A DNA stretch of 64,000 nucleotides, taken from positions 82,263-146,262 of the forward strand of contig DDSV01000003.1 in NCBI GenBank assembly GCA_002344215.1, written 5' to 3'. A program made the position numbers and the translations under genes. This DNA comes from Akkermansiaceae bacterium UBA2381. Its GTDB lineage: Bacteria > Verrucomicrobiota > Verrucomicrobiia > Verrucomicrobiales > DEV007. The notes under the pieces are model-generated. The model made no database searches and was not told the origin of the DNA. It worked only from the letters and a program-made list of their open reading frames with translations. Shown here piece by piece: positions 51,217 through 59,484 of the stretch (within the stretch, counting starts at the first letter, position 1; the number at the start of each line of letters is the position of its first letter).

Positions 51217-52091
51217 GCATGGTCCGCTATTTTATCCGTCATCGTACGGCCTATCGTTACTCGGGGCGCATTGACCTTTGTCACAGCCTTGCTCACCTCC
51301 GGCCCCGCGAGGATGAGGGGCAGGAGCTTTCGTCTCACCGGATCGAGGTGACGCCCGAGCCGAGGTTTCAGAGGGAGAGGACCGACTTTTTTGGAAATCG
51401 CACCAATTACCTTGCGATCCAGCAGTCTCATGACTTCCTCGAAGTCCTCGCCACCACGACGGTGATCAAACCGGATTTCGCGCCGGTGCTCCGCAAGGCG
51501 GGTGTGGCATGGAATAAATGGAGCGTGCTGCCGAGCGAAAAGGATCCTTCCGGGGTTCGCCTCGGAAACTATACCCTTCCGACGCAGGCCTCACCGGCAC
51601 TCGGTGCTGTAACCGAGTTCATCAAACCTTCGCTCGTCCCGGACACGGATGTCATGGATCTCGTCAATGAACTGATGGGACGTGTCTTTCGTGAATTCGC
51701 CTACGTCCCCGGTGCCACCGATACGACCACGCCTCTCGAGAAGGTGATGAAACAACGACAGGGGGTTTGTCAGGATTTCGCCCATGTCATGATCGCCGCG
51801 CTCCGTTCGATCGGGATTCCGGTTCGGTATGTGAGTGGTTATCTTGAGACTCTGCCGCCGCCCGGCCAGAAAAAGCTTCAGGGAGCCGACGCCACCCACG
51901 CGTGGATCGAAGTCTTTTCCCCTTCCACCGGGTGGGTCGGATTCGATCCGACAAACAACCAGCTTCCCGGTTCCCAGCATATCAAGATCTGTCATGGGCG
52001 CGACTATTTCGACGTGCAACCGCTCAAGGGGATTTTCCTCGGCACGGGGACACAGGAGCTGATTGTGCAGGTGGATGTGGAGAGGATGTGA
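51213..52091 (+). CDS. transglutaminase-family protein
   Basis: 292 residues: a beta-rich N domain (VRYFIRHRTAYRYSGRIDL, SSHRIEVTPEPRFQRERTDF) and a transglutaminase-like domain with cysteine in QGVCQDFAHVMIAALRSI, histidine in ATHAWIEVFSPSTGW and aspartate in VGFDPTNNQLPG. The start ATG at 51213 is in an ATGA overlap with the previous stop. It completes the second ATP-grasp/alpha-E/transglutaminase set. A shorter start at 51219 is possible. Confidence 0.9.
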   Translation: MSMVRYFIRHRTAYRYSGRIDLCHSLAHLRPREDEGQELSSHRIEVTPEPRFQRERTDFFGNRTNYLAIQQSHDFLEVLATTTVIKPDFAPVLRKAGVAWNKWSVLPSEKDPSGVRLGNYTLPTQASPALGAVTEFIKPSLVPDTDVMDLVNELMGRVFREFAYVPGATDTTTPLEKVMKQRQGVCQDFAHVMIAALRSIGIPVRYVSGYLETLPPPGQKKLQGADATHAWIEVFSPSTGWVGFDPTNNQLPGSQHIKICHGRDYFDVQPLKGIFLGTGTQELIVQVDVERM

Positions 52092-52160
52092 ACCCTCTGA
52101 CGGAATTGCGCCGGGCGGGATGCTTGCCGAATACGGTCGGATTTCTAAGGATGAGCGCGG

Positions 52161-53729
52161 ATGAATGTTTCGCGAGCTGCCCTTCTAAGCCTTCTTTGGA
52201 TCTCCGCAACCTCGCTTCAGCAGGGGGGCGAACCTCTCGCGCATTGGAAGTCCGTCGCCGCTCCGCGTGTAGTTCCGGCCGCCGACTCGCCCGGATTAGG
52301 CAAAGGGGATTTCACCCTCGCGCTGTGGCTGAAGGCGGACGAGGGGCCGGGTGGGGATCTCCTGAGCCAGTATGATGTCGCGACACGTCGGGGCTTTCAC
52401 CTCACCCTCAAGAGCAATCCGGGTGTGGTTTCGAATCAGCCGAACTGGCGTCATCTCCAGTTCGGGATAGATGACAATCGCGATGCCGAATGGATCGATT
52501 GCGGGCGTCCCGGCAAGGCGCTGTTTGCTTTCTCCCTCGCCGTTCACGAGGGCGTCCTCTACGCGGGCACCTGTGAACCGGGGACGGGCGAACGGGGGCG
52601 CGTTTACCGATACGAGGGTGGAGATCGCTGGATTGATTGCGGTGCACCCGATGGATCGAATAGCGTCACGGCCCTGGCTGTCTTCGACGGAGGCCTTTAT
52701 GCCGGGACCGGCAAATACCGGGTCGCGGGATCTTCGCTGCCCGAGTCCGGGAACCTGACCCTTGGAGGAAAGATCTTCCGCTACGGGGGAGGGGGTCAAT
52801 GGATAGACTGCGGGCAACTTCCGGAAACGGAAGCCGTCGGGGGGCTTGTCGTGCACGAGGGAAAACTGCACGCCAGCTCGCTTTATAAACCTGCCGGGTT
52901 TTTCCAGTACGAGGGGGGATCGGAATGGAAGAATCTGCCCGCGCCGGACGGGCCTGACAATACCACCCAAGAAATCGTGTCGAAACGTGTCGTGCCACTC
53001 ACGGTTCACGGGGGGCAGCTCTACGCGGGCAGCTATGACGGAGGGCAGGTCTACCGTTTTGACGGATCGGGCTGGACGAACTGCGGGCGGCTCGGGGACA
53101 ATACCCAGACCTATTCCTTTGCCTCCTTCGGCGGTGCCCTCACCGTGGGGACCTGGCCGAGCGGACGGGTCTTCCGCTTTGACGGGATCGAACGCTGGAC
53201 CGACCTCGGTCGTCTCGGTGAGGAACTTGAGGTGATGGGAATGCTGGTTCATAACGGCCGGTTTCTCGCCGGTACCCTGCCCCTCGCGGAAGTCTACCAA
53301 TACGAAGGTGGCACGGAGTGGAAACGCCTAGCCCGCCTCGATCAGACTCCGGAGGTGAAATATCGCCGCGCCTGGACCATGGCCGAGCATGAGGGGCGTG
53401 TCTACGTCAGCGCACTGCCCTCCGGACACATTCATTCCTTCGGGGCCGGGACCCAGTTACAGTGGGGACATTCCCTGCCGGCCGGCTGGCATCATGTTGC
53501 GGCGGTGAGAACACACGAGGCACTGGCACTTTACCTCAACGGGAAGGAGGTGGCACGGACCGCAGGGAAAGAGCTCTCCGGGTACGATCTCACGAGCGAC
53601 GCCCCGCTTCGGCTCGGGGACGGGGTGAATGAGCCTTTTGCCGGCGAAATCGCTGACCTTCGCGTCTACGGGAAAATACTTTCCGACAAAGAAATTTCCG
53701 ATTTAGCCGACCAAAAACCCACTCCATGA
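52161..53729 (+). CDS. secreted protein: LamG domain split by a beta-propeller
   Basis: 522 residues with a signal peptide (about 1-23). The first part (GDFTLALWLKADEG, GFHLTLKSNPGVVS, residues 49-105) and the last part (QLQWGHSLPAGWHHVAAVR, LALYLNGKEVARTAG, GEIADLRVYGKILSDKEI, about 430-515) together make one LamG/concanavalin domain. Between them lie six to seven similar blades of 40-50 residues, each with W-x-x-C/L-G (WIDCGRP, WIDCGAP, WIDCGQL, WTNCGRL, WTDLGRL). So a propeller appears inserted in LamG. Its stop overlaps the next start (ATGA), suggesting one unit with the ceramidase-like gene. Confidence 0.7.
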   Translation: MNVSRAALLSLLWISATSLQQGGEPLAHWKSVAAPRVVPAADSPGLGKGDFTLALWLKADEGPGGDLLSQYDVATRRGFHLTLKSNPGVVSNQPNWRHLQFGIDDNRDAEWIDCGRPGKALFAFSLAVHEGVLYAGTCEPGTGERGRVYRYEGGDRWIDCGAPDGSNSVTALAVFDGGLYAGTGKYRVAGSSLPESGNLTLGGKIFRYGGGGQWIDCGQLPETEAVGGLVVHEGKLHASSLYKPAGFFQYEGGSEWKNLPAPDGPDNTTQEIVSKRVVPLTVHGGQLYAGSYDGGQVYRFDGSGWTNCGRLGDNTQTYSFASFGGALTVGTWPSGRVFRFDGIERWTDLGRLGEELEVMGMLVHNGRFLAGTLPLAEVYQYEGGTEWKRLARLDQTPEVKYRRAWTMAEHEGRVYVSALPSGHIHSFGAGTQLQWGHSLPAGWHHVAAVRTHEALALYLNGKEVARTAGKELSGYDLTSDAPLRLGDGVNEPFAGEIADLRVYGKILSDKEISDLADQKPTP

Positions 53730-55144
53730 AAAGAATTGTTCCTCTCTTCCTTTTACTCTTCGCACTCTGCCCGCTCCGCGCCGCCGAGCCCGACAAACCT
53801 GTCTTTCGCGCCGGTGCTGCGACAAGCGATGTTACACCGCCACTGGGGACTTCGATGAACGGTGGTTTTCAGGATAGAGAGGCCACCTACGTCCACGATC
53901 CGCAAACCGCCCGCTGTCTTGCCCTCGACGACGGGAAAACACAGGTCGTCCTCGTCGTGGTCGACAGCTGTGTGATCGGACGCGACGTGTTTGACGAGGC
54001 AAAGTCGATGGTGGAAAAGGCGACCGGACTGCCGAAGGCGCAGATGCTGATGTCAGCGACCCATTCACACTCCTGCGGCACGGTGCAGGCGGTGGGTCAA
54101 AGTGAACCCGATCCGCTCTACCAGCGCTTTGTGGCGCGGCGCATCGCCGACGGGGTGCGCTGTGCGATTCAGAATCTCGAACCCGCGCAGATCGCGTGGG
54201 GTGTCGGTTCGGTGCCTCAGCACGTCTTCAACCGGCGCTACGAGATGAAAGAAGGGGGCATTCCGGTGACGCCGCTTGGTGTCACGACCGACCAGGTTCG
54301 CACCAATCCGGGAGTCGGAAATCCTCTTGTGGTGAAACCCGCCGGTCCGACCGATCCCGAGGTCCCTTTTCTCTCAGTGCGGAGCGTGGCGGGTCGTCCG
54401 ATCGCTCTTTACGCCAATTACGCCCTCCACTACGTCGGTGGGACCGGGCCGGGGCATATCTCGGCGGACTATTTTGGTGCTTTTGCCAGGCTTGTCCGGC
54501 ACGACCTCACAGCGGAGGATGTCGGGCCGCCTTTCGTTGGCATGATGTCGAATGCGGCGAGTGGCGACATCAATAACGTCGACGTCCTTGGAAAGCCGGA
54601 AAAACAGCCGCCTTATGCCCAGATCGAGCTCGTTGCCGGAGATGTCGCGAAGGAGGTGAAGCGCGTCTACGACACACTAAGCTGGCACGACGGGGTTCCG
54701 CTAACAGTCGTCCAGCGCGAGTTGTCTCTCGGCGTGCGACTGCCCACGGCCGACGAGGTGACGAAAGCGGGCGAGGTGATGAAGGGCTCGAAGCTTGCTC
54801 CCCGGATGGAGACGATGGAACAGGTCTATGCGAGAGAGACGGTTCTGCTTTCGGAGTTTCCGAAGGAGGTTCCGGCTCTGCTCCAGGTCGTGAAAATCGG
54901 GGAATTCCAACTCGCCGCGATCCCCGCCGAGGTGTTTGTCGAGATCGGATTGGAATTGAAAAAGAAACATCCGGGAACGACCGTCGTTTCCCTGGCCAAC
55001 GCCTATCACGGCTACCTGCCCACGCCCGAACATCATGCTCTCGGCGGTTATGAAACCTGGCGCGCCCGATCAAGCTACCTGGAGGCCGATGCCTCGACAA
55101 AGATTGTGAAGTGTCTGGAAGAAATGATGACGGAGATGAAGTGA
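53726..55144 (+). CDS. neutral/alkaline ceramidase-like secreted protein
   Basis: 472 residues, signal peptide MKRIVPLFLLLFALCPLRA. The N-terminal part of the ceramidase family is recognisable: RAGAATSDVTPPLGTSMNGG, RCLALDDGKTQVVLVVVDSC, MLMSATHSHSCGTVQAVG (zinc-type histidines) and ISADYFGAFARLV. Family proteins in PVC bacteria often lack the whole C-terminal domain, and the substrate is not necessarily ceramide. The start overlaps the previous stop by four bases. Confidence 0.8.
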   Translation: MKRIVPLFLLLFALCPLRAAEPDKPVFRAGAATSDVTPPLGTSMNGGFQDREATYVHDPQTARCLALDDGKTQVVLVVVDSCVIGRDVFDEAKSMVEKATGLPKAQMLMSATHSHSCGTVQAVGQSEPDPLYQRFVARRIADGVRCAIQNLEPAQIAWGVGSVPQHVFNRRYEMKEGGIPVTPLGVTTDQVRTNPGVGNPLVVKPAGPTDPEVPFLSVRSVAGRPIALYANYALHYVGGTGPGHISADYFGAFARLVRHDLTAEDVGPPFVGMMSNAASGDINNVDVLGKPEKQPPYAQIELVAGDVAKEVKRVYDTLSWHDGVPLTVVQRELSLGVRLPTADEVTKAGEVMKGSKLAPRMETMEQVYARETVLLSEFPKEVPALLQVVKIGEFQLAAIPAEVFVEIGLELKKKHPGTTVVSLANAYHGYLPTPEHHALGGYETWRARSSYLEADASTKIVKCLEEMMTEMK

Positions 55145-55172
55145 GGGGTTAGGACGTAAGGATGCGCAATGC

Positions 55173-55316
55173 GGTCGAGCGGGCCGCTCGACCCTACCCG
55201 CGCCACCGCGCGAAGAGAAAGGTAGTCCCGACCGGCCCGGTCGGGGATTGAGCGTCCTTCGATCCAGGCACTTCCACGTCATCCTTCATTCCGTCATCGC
55301 GCCCTCGCTTCAGGGC
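55173..55316. repeat. cluster of REP-like palindromes
   Basis: Three palindromes in a 145-bp stretch: GGTCGAGCGG-G-CCGCTCGACC (55173-55193), CCCGACCGG-C-CCGGTCGGG (55227-55245) and GCCCT-CGCTTC-AGGGC (55301-55316). The first two are perfect and have a single central base. They occupy the 208-bp gap before the Gfo/Idh/MocA gene. They resemble REP or bacterial palindromic repeats rather than a terminator, having no T-run. Confidence 0.5.
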
Positions 55317-55352
55317 TTCACCTGGCGCTATCCTGAGTGCGCTACACCGGTT

Positions 55353-56282
55353 ATGTCATCCCCCCTCCGCATCGGCCTCATCGGCATGGACACCTCGCAT
55401 GTGCCTGCCTTCACCAGGCTCTTCAACGATCCCGAGGCCACTGGCGACCTCGCCGGGTTCCGTGTCGTTGCCGGATTCCCTGACGGTAGCGACACCCCCA
55501 TGAGCCGTGACCGCATTGCCGGTTTCACCGACGAGGCACGCGAGCTCGGCGTCGAGATCGTCGATTCGGTCGAGGCCCTGATCGAACGCAGTGATCGACT
55601 CATGATCCTGAGTGTCGATGGTCGTATTCATCTGCGGCAGGCGAGGGCACTCTTTGCGGCGGGCAAACCCGTCTTCGTCGACAAGCCGGTTGCCGGGAGC
55701 CTTGCCGAGTGCATCGCCCTTTATGATATGGCCCGGGCAGCGGGTGTTCCTTGTTTCTCAGCCTCGTCGACCCGCTTTGGTCCGAAGATTTTTGATCAGG
55801 CATGGCGGGCCGGTGTGGGTCATGTTCACGGTGTCACGAGTTGGGGGCCGCTGGCCTATCAGGCCGGTTTGCCTGAGTTGTTCTTTTACGGTATTCACGG
55901 CATCGAGGCCCTCTTCACGGCGATGGGTCCGGGCTGCGAATCCGTCACCCGGGTGAAGACGCCTCTTCACGATGTTGTCACTGGAGTATGGAGCGGCGGG
56001 CGCGTCGGGATCTATCGCGGAATGCTTCAAGGCCACAAGTCCTATGGACTCACCATCCACGGGAGTGACAAGATTCTCGACCTAACCGAGGAACCCTCCT
56101 ACGAAGCACTCTGCCATCAGATCGGACGTTTTTTCCGGACGGGTTTTCCTCCTGTGAACTCGGATGAAACCATTGAGATTTATGCCTTTATGGAGGCGGC
56201 AGATGAATGCCTGAGAAGGGGTGGCGCTGCGGTGACCATTGCGGAGGTGATGGATCGGGCAAACGGGACAGCAGGGTGCTAG
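55353..56282 (+). CDS. Gfo/Idh/MocA-family oxidoreductase
   Basis: 309 residues, cytoplasmic (no signal peptide). Rossmann start RIGLIGMDTSHVPAFTRLF, then the family motif PVFVDKPVAGSLAE with the lysine in a D-K-P form instead of the usual E-K-P, and PELFFYGIHGIEALFTAMG with a histidine. The ATG at 55353 gives the normal length; an earlier in-frame start at 55248 is over palindromic DNA and is not used. Such enzymes act on sugars and inositols with NAD(P). Confidence 0.85.
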   Translation: MSSPLRIGLIGMDTSHVPAFTRLFNDPEATGDLAGFRVVAGFPDGSDTPMSRDRIAGFTDEARELGVEIVDSVEALIERSDRLMILSVDGRIHLRQARALFAAGKPVFVDKPVAGSLAECIALYDMARAAGVPCFSASSTRFGPKIFDQAWRAGVGHVHGVTSWGPLAYQAGLPELFFYGIHGIEALFTAMGPGCESVTRVKTPLHDVVTGVWSGGRVGIYRGMLQGHKSYGLTIHGSDKILDLTEEPSYEALCHQIGRFFRTGFPPVNSDETIEIYAFMEAADECLRRGGAAVTIAEVMDRANGTAGC

Positions 56283-56353
56283 GGGCGAACAGGTACGCGA
56301 TTGCTTAGATGGCAATGCTTCCCTCCCGACGAACTTCGGCTACAGTGGAAGCG

Positions 56354-57610
56354 ATGAAATACCTATCTGTATTCCTTTTAAGCGTCGCAGGGATTGCCTC
56401 ATCCACCCTCTTCGCCAGCAACTGGCCGCAATGGCGTGGACCGGATGGAACGAGCCTTGCCCTGCCGGGAAACTACCCGACAGTTTTTTCTCCCACCGAA
56501 AACGTCGTCTGGAAAGTGAAGCTCCCCGGTATCGGAAGCAGCACACCCGCCGTGTGGGGGGATCGAATTTTTGTCACCTCCGGGATCGAAGGCCAGGACG
56601 GCATTATCGCTTACGATTGGAACGGAGCCGAAATCTGGCGCGAGATGCTCGGGCCGGAGCGTCCGGGAAAACACAAGAACGGGAGCGGATCAAACCCTTC
56701 GCCCATCACCGACGGCAAAAACCTCATCGTCTACTACAAGAGCGGAACGGTTGCTTCACTCACGCACGAGGGGAAGGTGAATTGGAAAACGAATCTTCAG
56801 CAGCAGTTCGGTGAGGATACTCTCTGGTGGGATCTCGGCACCTCGCCCGTCTTCGCCGGAGGTCACATCGTCGTTGCGGTGATGCAGGAGGGCGAGTCCT
56901 ACGTCGTTGCCTTGAATCCCGTTGACGGCAAAGTCGTCTGGAAGGTCGACCGGACTTTTCCCGTGCAGAAGGAAACGGGGCAATCCTACACGACACCGTA
57001 TCTCACCACCATCGACGGACAGGAGACGCTCGTGATCTGGGGGGCGGATCGTCTCACCGGGCACGATCCGAAGGATGGAAAAACGATCTGGACCTGCGGC
57101 GGCTTTAATCCGGAGGACAAGGCGATGTGGCGGGTCATTGCTTCGCCCGGCATCGTCGACGGCATTGCCGTGGTGCCCTACGGACGCACCAAATACACCG
57201 CCGCCGTCAAGCTCGGCGGCAGCGGTGATATCACGGCGACGGCGCGTCTGTGGGAGCGGAACGATCTCGGGGCCGATTGTCCGACGCCGGTGGGTCGGGA
57301 TGGAAAAGTCTATGTGCTCTCGGATCGGGGTGAGATTCACTGCCTCGACGTGAAGTCAGGCAAGGATCTCTGGAAGGGGGCGATTCCCCGAGCCTCGGCG
57401 AATTTCTACTCATCACCCATTCTCGCCGGAGACCTCCTCTACTGTGCGCGTGAAGACGGTGCTGTGGCGGTCGTGAAGATCGGAGCGACGGGTATGGAAG
57501 TGCTTTCGGTCAACGAGATGGGTGAGCGCCTGGCGGCGGCTCCGGTGCCGGTGCGCGATCGGGTGCTCCTGCGGGGAGTGGACCACCTCTTTTGCCTCGG
57601 GACGAAATAG
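56354..57610 (+). CDS. secreted PQQ-like beta-propeller protein
   Basis: 418 residues, signal peptide MKYLSVFLLSVAGIASSTLF. Propeller repeats: NWPQWRGPDGTSLAL, VVWKVKLPGIGSSTPAVWGD, WNGAEIWREMLG, NPVDGKVVWKVDR, DPKDGKTIWTCGGF, DVKSGKDLWKGAIP. The W-P-Q-W-R-G-P-x-G start is the usual one in PVC proteins. A third member of its type in this window. TACAGT (56341-56346) is seven bases before the ATG. Confidence 0.87.
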   Translation: MKYLSVFLLSVAGIASSTLFASNWPQWRGPDGTSLALPGNYPTVFSPTENVVWKVKLPGIGSSTPAVWGDRIFVTSGIEGQDGIIAYDWNGAEIWREMLGPERPGKHKNGSGSNPSPITDGKNLIVYYKSGTVASLTHEGKVNWKTNLQQQFGEDTLWWDLGTSPVFAGGHIVVAVMQEGESYVVALNPVDGKVVWKVDRTFPVQKETGQSYTTPYLTTIDGQETLVIWGADRLTGHDPKDGKTIWTCGGFNPEDKAMWRVIASPGIVDGIAVVPYGRTKYTAAVKLGGSGDITATARLWERNDLGADCPTPVGRDGKVYVLSDRGEIHCLDVKSGKDLWKGAIPRASANFYSSPILAGDLLYCAREDGAVAVVKIGATGMEVLSVNEMGERLAAAPVPVRDRVLLRGVDHLFCLGTK

Positions 57611-57644
57611 AGCGGGCATGGCGCGACTCCGTCGCAGCGGAGAC

Positions 57645-57672
57645 TCGACCTCAACGGGGGCGGCGTTAGGAT
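57645..57672 (+). promoter_or_regulatory. weak promoter-like site before the DUF1080-esterase gene
   Basis: TCGACC (57645-57650), 16 bp, TAGGAT (57667-57672), six bases to the ATG at 57679. The -35 part matches TTGACA at only four of six positions. Listed because of the shared spacing with other starts. Confidence 0.25.
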
Positions 57673-57678
57673 GAGGGC

Positions 57679-59301
57679 ATGAAACCCCACTCACTGATCG
57701 CGGGCATCGCCGCCCTTTTCGCTGTTTCGTTCTCAGTCACCCGTGCCGCCGATCCGGAACCGCCGAAGGGATTTCGGGCGATCTTCAATGGCAAAGATCT
57801 CAGCGGATGGTATGGATGGAATCCTCACACCACCGCCAAACTCGAGGGCGATAAGCTCGCGGCCAGCCTGAAAGATCAGCGGGCCGACTTCGCCAATCAC
57901 TGGACCGTCGAGAACGGAGAACTCGTCAACAGCGGCACCGGTCCCTACGCGACAACGGAGGAGGCCTTCGGTGATTTCGAACTACACATCGAATACAAGA
58001 CGGTCGCCGGCGCTGACAGCGGGATCTACCTGCGTGGCATGCCGCAAGTGCAGATTTGGGACAGCAATCAGGTCTTCGATCCCGCGAAACCGGACCGTCG
58101 TCCCCACCTCGGATCCGGCGGGCTTTTCAACAATACACCGAAGACGCTCGGGCGTGATCCAATCATGAAGGTCGATAAGCCCTTCGGACAATGGAACAGT
58201 TTCAAAATCAAACAAATCGGGGCACGGACCTGGGTGACTCTGAACACCCGCCTCGTTGTCGATGGAGCGGTCTTCGAGAGTTACCCTGACAAAGCGGCAC
58301 CTTTCCCACCAACAGGACCGCTCATGCTTCAAACTCACGGAGGTGAGATCCGCTGGCGGAACATTTTTGTCCACGAGATCGGAGAGGCGGAGGCAAAGAC
58401 CTTCCTCGCGGCGAATCCTCTCCTGCCGAATCCTACCCAGTACGATGCCGCCTACGGACCTCATCCGAAGCAGGTGATGCATTTCTGGCAGGCTGAGTCT
58501 GACAAACCTACTCCGGTTCTTTTCTACATCCATGGCGGGGGATGGTCCGGCGGTGGCCGGCTCAGCGGAGTGCCGCCCCTGCTTCCGGCTTTGCTCAAGG
58601 AGGGAATTTCGGTTGCTTCGATTGAATACCGCTTCATCAACGAAGCCACCGCCGACGGCGTGACGCCGCCGGTCAAGGGTCCGCTTCACGACGCCGCGCG
58701 CGCTCTCCAGTTCCTCCGCAGCAAGGCGGCTGAATGGAACATCGACAAAACGCGCATCGGCGCGAGCGGAGGTTCGGCGGGTGCCTGCTCCTCACTTTGG
58801 CTTGCCTTCCACGATGATCTTGCCGACCCAAAAAGCGAAGACCCCATTGCCCGTGAGTCGACCCGGCTCTTGTTTGCGGCCGTCTCCGGTGCCCAGACGA
58901 CCCTGGATCCCGCACAAATGAAGGAGTGGACTCCGAATAGTCGTTACGGAGGACATGCCTTCGGTTTCACGGGCGATCCGGAGAAGAAGATTTCCCAGTT
59001 CGATGAATTTCTCGCCAAGCGGGACACGATCCTTCCGTGGATCGCGGAGTATTCGCCCTACGCGCTTGTCACGAAAGATGATCCTCCGGTTTATCTCTAC
59101 TACTCAGGCCCTCCGGCTCTCGGGAAAGAGGAGAAAGATCCCACTCATACCTCCAATTTTGGCGTCAAGTTGCAGGAGAACTGCAAGGAGAAGGGAGTGA
59201 TCTGCGAACTTTTCTATCCAGGTGCTGAGGGAGTGAAACACGCGACGATTCTGGAATATCTCCTCGCCCATTTGAAGGCACCGGCGGTGGCTGCCAATTA
59301 G
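57679..59301 (+). CDS. DUF1080 domain fused to an alpha/beta-hydrolase
   Basis: 540 residues with a signal peptide (ends ...TRA, residue 23). Residues about 28-235 are a DUF1080 domain (FRAIFNGKDLSGWYGWNPHT, YKTVAGADSGIYLRGMPQVQ, WNSFKIKQIGARTWVTLNTR). Residues about 255-535 are a hormone-sensitive-lipase type hydrolase: oxyanion H285-G-G-G, nucleophile S366 in GGSAG, aspartate in KDDPPVYLYYSG, histidine in GVKHATILEY. All catalytic residues are visible. The fusion suggests removal of an acyl or ester group from a bound sugar. Confidence 0.85.
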   Translation: MKPHSLIAGIAALFAVSFSVTRAADPEPPKGFRAIFNGKDLSGWYGWNPHTTAKLEGDKLAASLKDQRADFANHWTVENGELVNSGTGPYATTEEAFGDFELHIEYKTVAGADSGIYLRGMPQVQIWDSNQVFDPAKPDRRPHLGSGGLFNNTPKTLGRDPIMKVDKPFGQWNSFKIKQIGARTWVTLNTRLVVDGAVFESYPDKAAPFPPTGPLMLQTHGGEIRWRNIFVHEIGEAEAKTFLAANPLLPNPTQYDAAYGPHPKQVMHFWQAESDKPTPVLFYIHGGGWSGGGRLSGVPPLLPALLKEGISVASIEYRFINEATADGVTPPVKGPLHDAARALQFLRSKAAEWNIDKTRIGASGGSAGACSSLWLAFHDDLADPKSEDPIARESTRLLFAAVSGAQTTLDPAQMKEWTPNSRYGGHAFGFTGDPEKKISQFDEFLAKRDTILPWIAEYSPYALVTKDDPPVYLYYSGPPALGKEEKDPTHTSNFGVKLQENCKEKGVICELFYPGAEGVKHATILEYLLAHLKAPAVAAN

Positions 59302-59302
59302 G

Positions 59303-59484
59303 GTGGGGGATGAAGTCATCGTCGCGATGAAGGAGGAGGGTGCGCCGATATCCCTCCGGACTTCATCTCATGGTTCGTCGTGGCGATGGCGCGACTGCGT
59401 CAGGCCCCTATGGCGCGAATCTGCGCGTTGGCCTAAGGAAAAAGACCCTTATGGTCCTAATAGCCGCCTTTGTCAGCTGACCGC
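59303..59484. repeat. short gap with inverted and direct repeats
   Basis: GATGAAGTC (59309-59317) pairs with GACTTCATC (59359-59367). Then ATGGCGCGACTGCGTCAGGC (59386-59405) is followed by ATGGCGCGAATCTGCGCG (59410-59427). A related word, ATGGCGCGACTCCGTCGCAG, stands at 57618-57637 before the DUF1080-esterase gene. No gene is seen in the 183 bp. Confidence 0.4.
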
